From assembly GCA_947179155.2 (NCBI GenBank), contig OX359283.1:6839764-6903763 (forward strand): a stretch of DNA of 64,000 nt. Reading direction: 5' to 3'. Origin of the DNA: Hedera helix. Its lineage: Eukaryota; Streptophyta; Magnoliopsida; Apiales; Araliaceae. This document shows, piece by piece, positions 62,733-64,000 of this stretch (its first letter is position 1; each line of letters opens with the position of its first letter). The notes beneath the pieces are model-generated. The model saw only the letters and a list, made by a program, of their open reading frames with translations. It searched no databases and was not told the origin of the DNA. The translations under genes and the position numbers were made by a program.

Positions 62733-63754
62733 TTGCTGGTCGAAATCGGAATGGTTTATTTAGTAGTAAAGTTCCGACATCGAGTTCGTTTGAATAAACA
62801 ATAATGCGCAAGCATACGCGGTCAACAAGTAATAAAGTAAAAGTAAAAGTCGATCCCACGAGGAATTAGTTCTAACGAGTTCCAAATATCGACTGCATTG
62901 AGTCAATCTTAGTTCAAACGTTTAATTGAATGGAAAAGTGGAATGTAAATAGACATAACACAAATAAACAATTAAACTAGAAAGCATTTAAAGATATGTG
63001 AATCTAAGCATGCAATTTTTCCCAATATGTCATTTTCATCTCCTAACTCTCATCTCAATTATACGGTCACGACGAATTGTCAACCGAGAATACGGCAGTA
63101 CTTATAGGCATCTTTCAATAGCCAAATAAGCACATCTCATCCAAACTTATCCCATTTGACAGAATTCAGACAAAAATGACCCAAGCAAGATAATTCACTA
63201 TATTTCTATGAGAACTAACACAAGCAGGATTTTTAAGCACAGCTTGTTGGTCGAAATCGGAACGGTTTACTTAGTAGTAAAGTTCCGACATCAAGTTCGT
63301 TTGAATGAACAATAACGCGCAAGCATACGCGGTCAACAAGTAATAAAGTGAAAGTAAAGTATCGATCCCACGAGGAATTAGTTCTAACGAGTTCCAAATA
63401 CCGACTGCATCGAGTCAATCTTAGTTCAAACGTTTAATTGAATGAAGAAGTGAAATGTAAATTGACATAACGCAAATTAATAATTAAACTAGAAAGCATT
63501 TAAAGATAGGTGAATCTAAGTCTGCAATTTCCCCCAATATGTCACTTTCATCTCCTAACTCTCCTCTCAATCCATACAGTCACGACGAATGGCTAACCGA
63601 GAATACAAAAGTATCTATACGCCTGTTTTGAAGGACATATAAACATATCTCATCTAAACCTATCACATTCGACAGAATTCAGACAAGAACAACCCAAGCA
63701 AGATAATTCACTATATTTCAATGAGAACTAACACAAGCAGGGTTTTTAAAGCAC
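62733..63754. repeat. Tandem duplication of a 511-bp unit
   Basis: GGTCGAAATCGGAA.GGTTTA, TAGTAGTAAAGTTCCGACAT and CCCACGAGGAATTAGTTC occur in both units, with offsets of 511-513 bp. Overlapping minus-strand ORFs with similar peptides reflect the duplication. A diverged CGAATGGTCAACCAAGAA at 63975-63992 may be part of a third unit. Class unknown. Confidence 0.85.
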
Positions 63755-64000
63755 ATATTCTCACATAGGCTACACAAGGCACAAAGGTATATGTCTATCC
63801 TTTAGGCAAATATGAATTTAATCCTAAGACCAAATAACATACACGTGTTAACATATTCAAGCCCAAACTTATAATCCATCTTCCGATTTCATACAAGTTA
63901 CAGAAGTGATTACAAAGCCAAACAATTAACAATTAGCACAAAACATGATAACCCACTCATATGGTCTTAACCAACGAATGGTCAACCAAGAACACATCAA
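63755..64000. other. Unassigned right edge
   Basis: No gene or repeat boundary recognised apart from the possible third fragment of the 511-bp unit near the end. Confidence 0.4.

Noticed and set aside
1..64000. Host protein-coding genes, rRNA or tRNA genes
   Set aside because: None recognised on either strand; spliced host genes with short exons cannot be fully excluded by eye.

Overview
This window looks like intergenic, repeat-filled nuclear DNA of a flowering plant, probably a eudicot with a large genome. It is strongly AT-rich, I recognise no single-copy host gene, and nearly everything that can be identified is an LTR retrotransposon or part of one. The evidence is initiator-Met-tRNA primer sites (TGGTATCAGAGC), polypurine tracts, TG..CA LTR ends, 5-bp target-site duplications (TSDs), and plant Ty3/Gypsy chromovirus-type and Ty1/Copia SIRE-type proteins. 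Genus cannot be told from the sequence.

Layout. (1) 1-7556: a Ty3/Gypsy element on the + strand. The window opens inside its 5' LTR; it has an extra intact ORF before gag, and gag-pol is broken by two stop codons and a frameshift and cut off near the chromodomain. (2) 7557-15727: unclassified LTR-like sequence holding a solo LTR of family B (8944-12398, TSD AGATT) and a second LTR-like stretch. (3) 15728-62057: a nest up to five insertions deep below its host repeat. Solo LTR C0 (15728-62057, - strand) sits in an 80-bp minisatellite. Inside C0 are solo LTR C1 (16061-56275) and a degenerate element E (57987-60949). Inside C1 are a SIRE-type Copia element (16774-46428, TSD CTCAG) and a SIRE-type derivative whose only recognisable coding region is the third ORF (47444-54801, - strand). 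Inside the Copia element are a second family B solo LTR (21368-24776, TSD GCAAT) and a family A solo LTR (26531-42304, TSD ATGTG). Inside that family A solo LTR, in opposite orientation, is a complete 11.3-kb coding-free family A element (28897-40205, TSD TCTGC). (4) 62058-64000: the other side of the host repeat with a TATA box, then two tandem copies of a 511-bp unit.

Function. No element here has an intact gag-pol, so none could move by itself. The family A LTR also flanks the Gypsy element at the left edge, so that lineage is a plausible source of enzymes for the coding-free family A element. Nesting order gives relative age: host repeat oldest, then C0, C1, Copia, the solo LTRs, and the 11.3-kb element youngest, whose two LTRs are still nearly identical. 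AT-rich LTR families A and B share a module of GGGGCA..GTAATTT repeats and CG-rich palindromes. That shared module, the third-ORF-only derivative and the extra ORF before gag are the most notable points.
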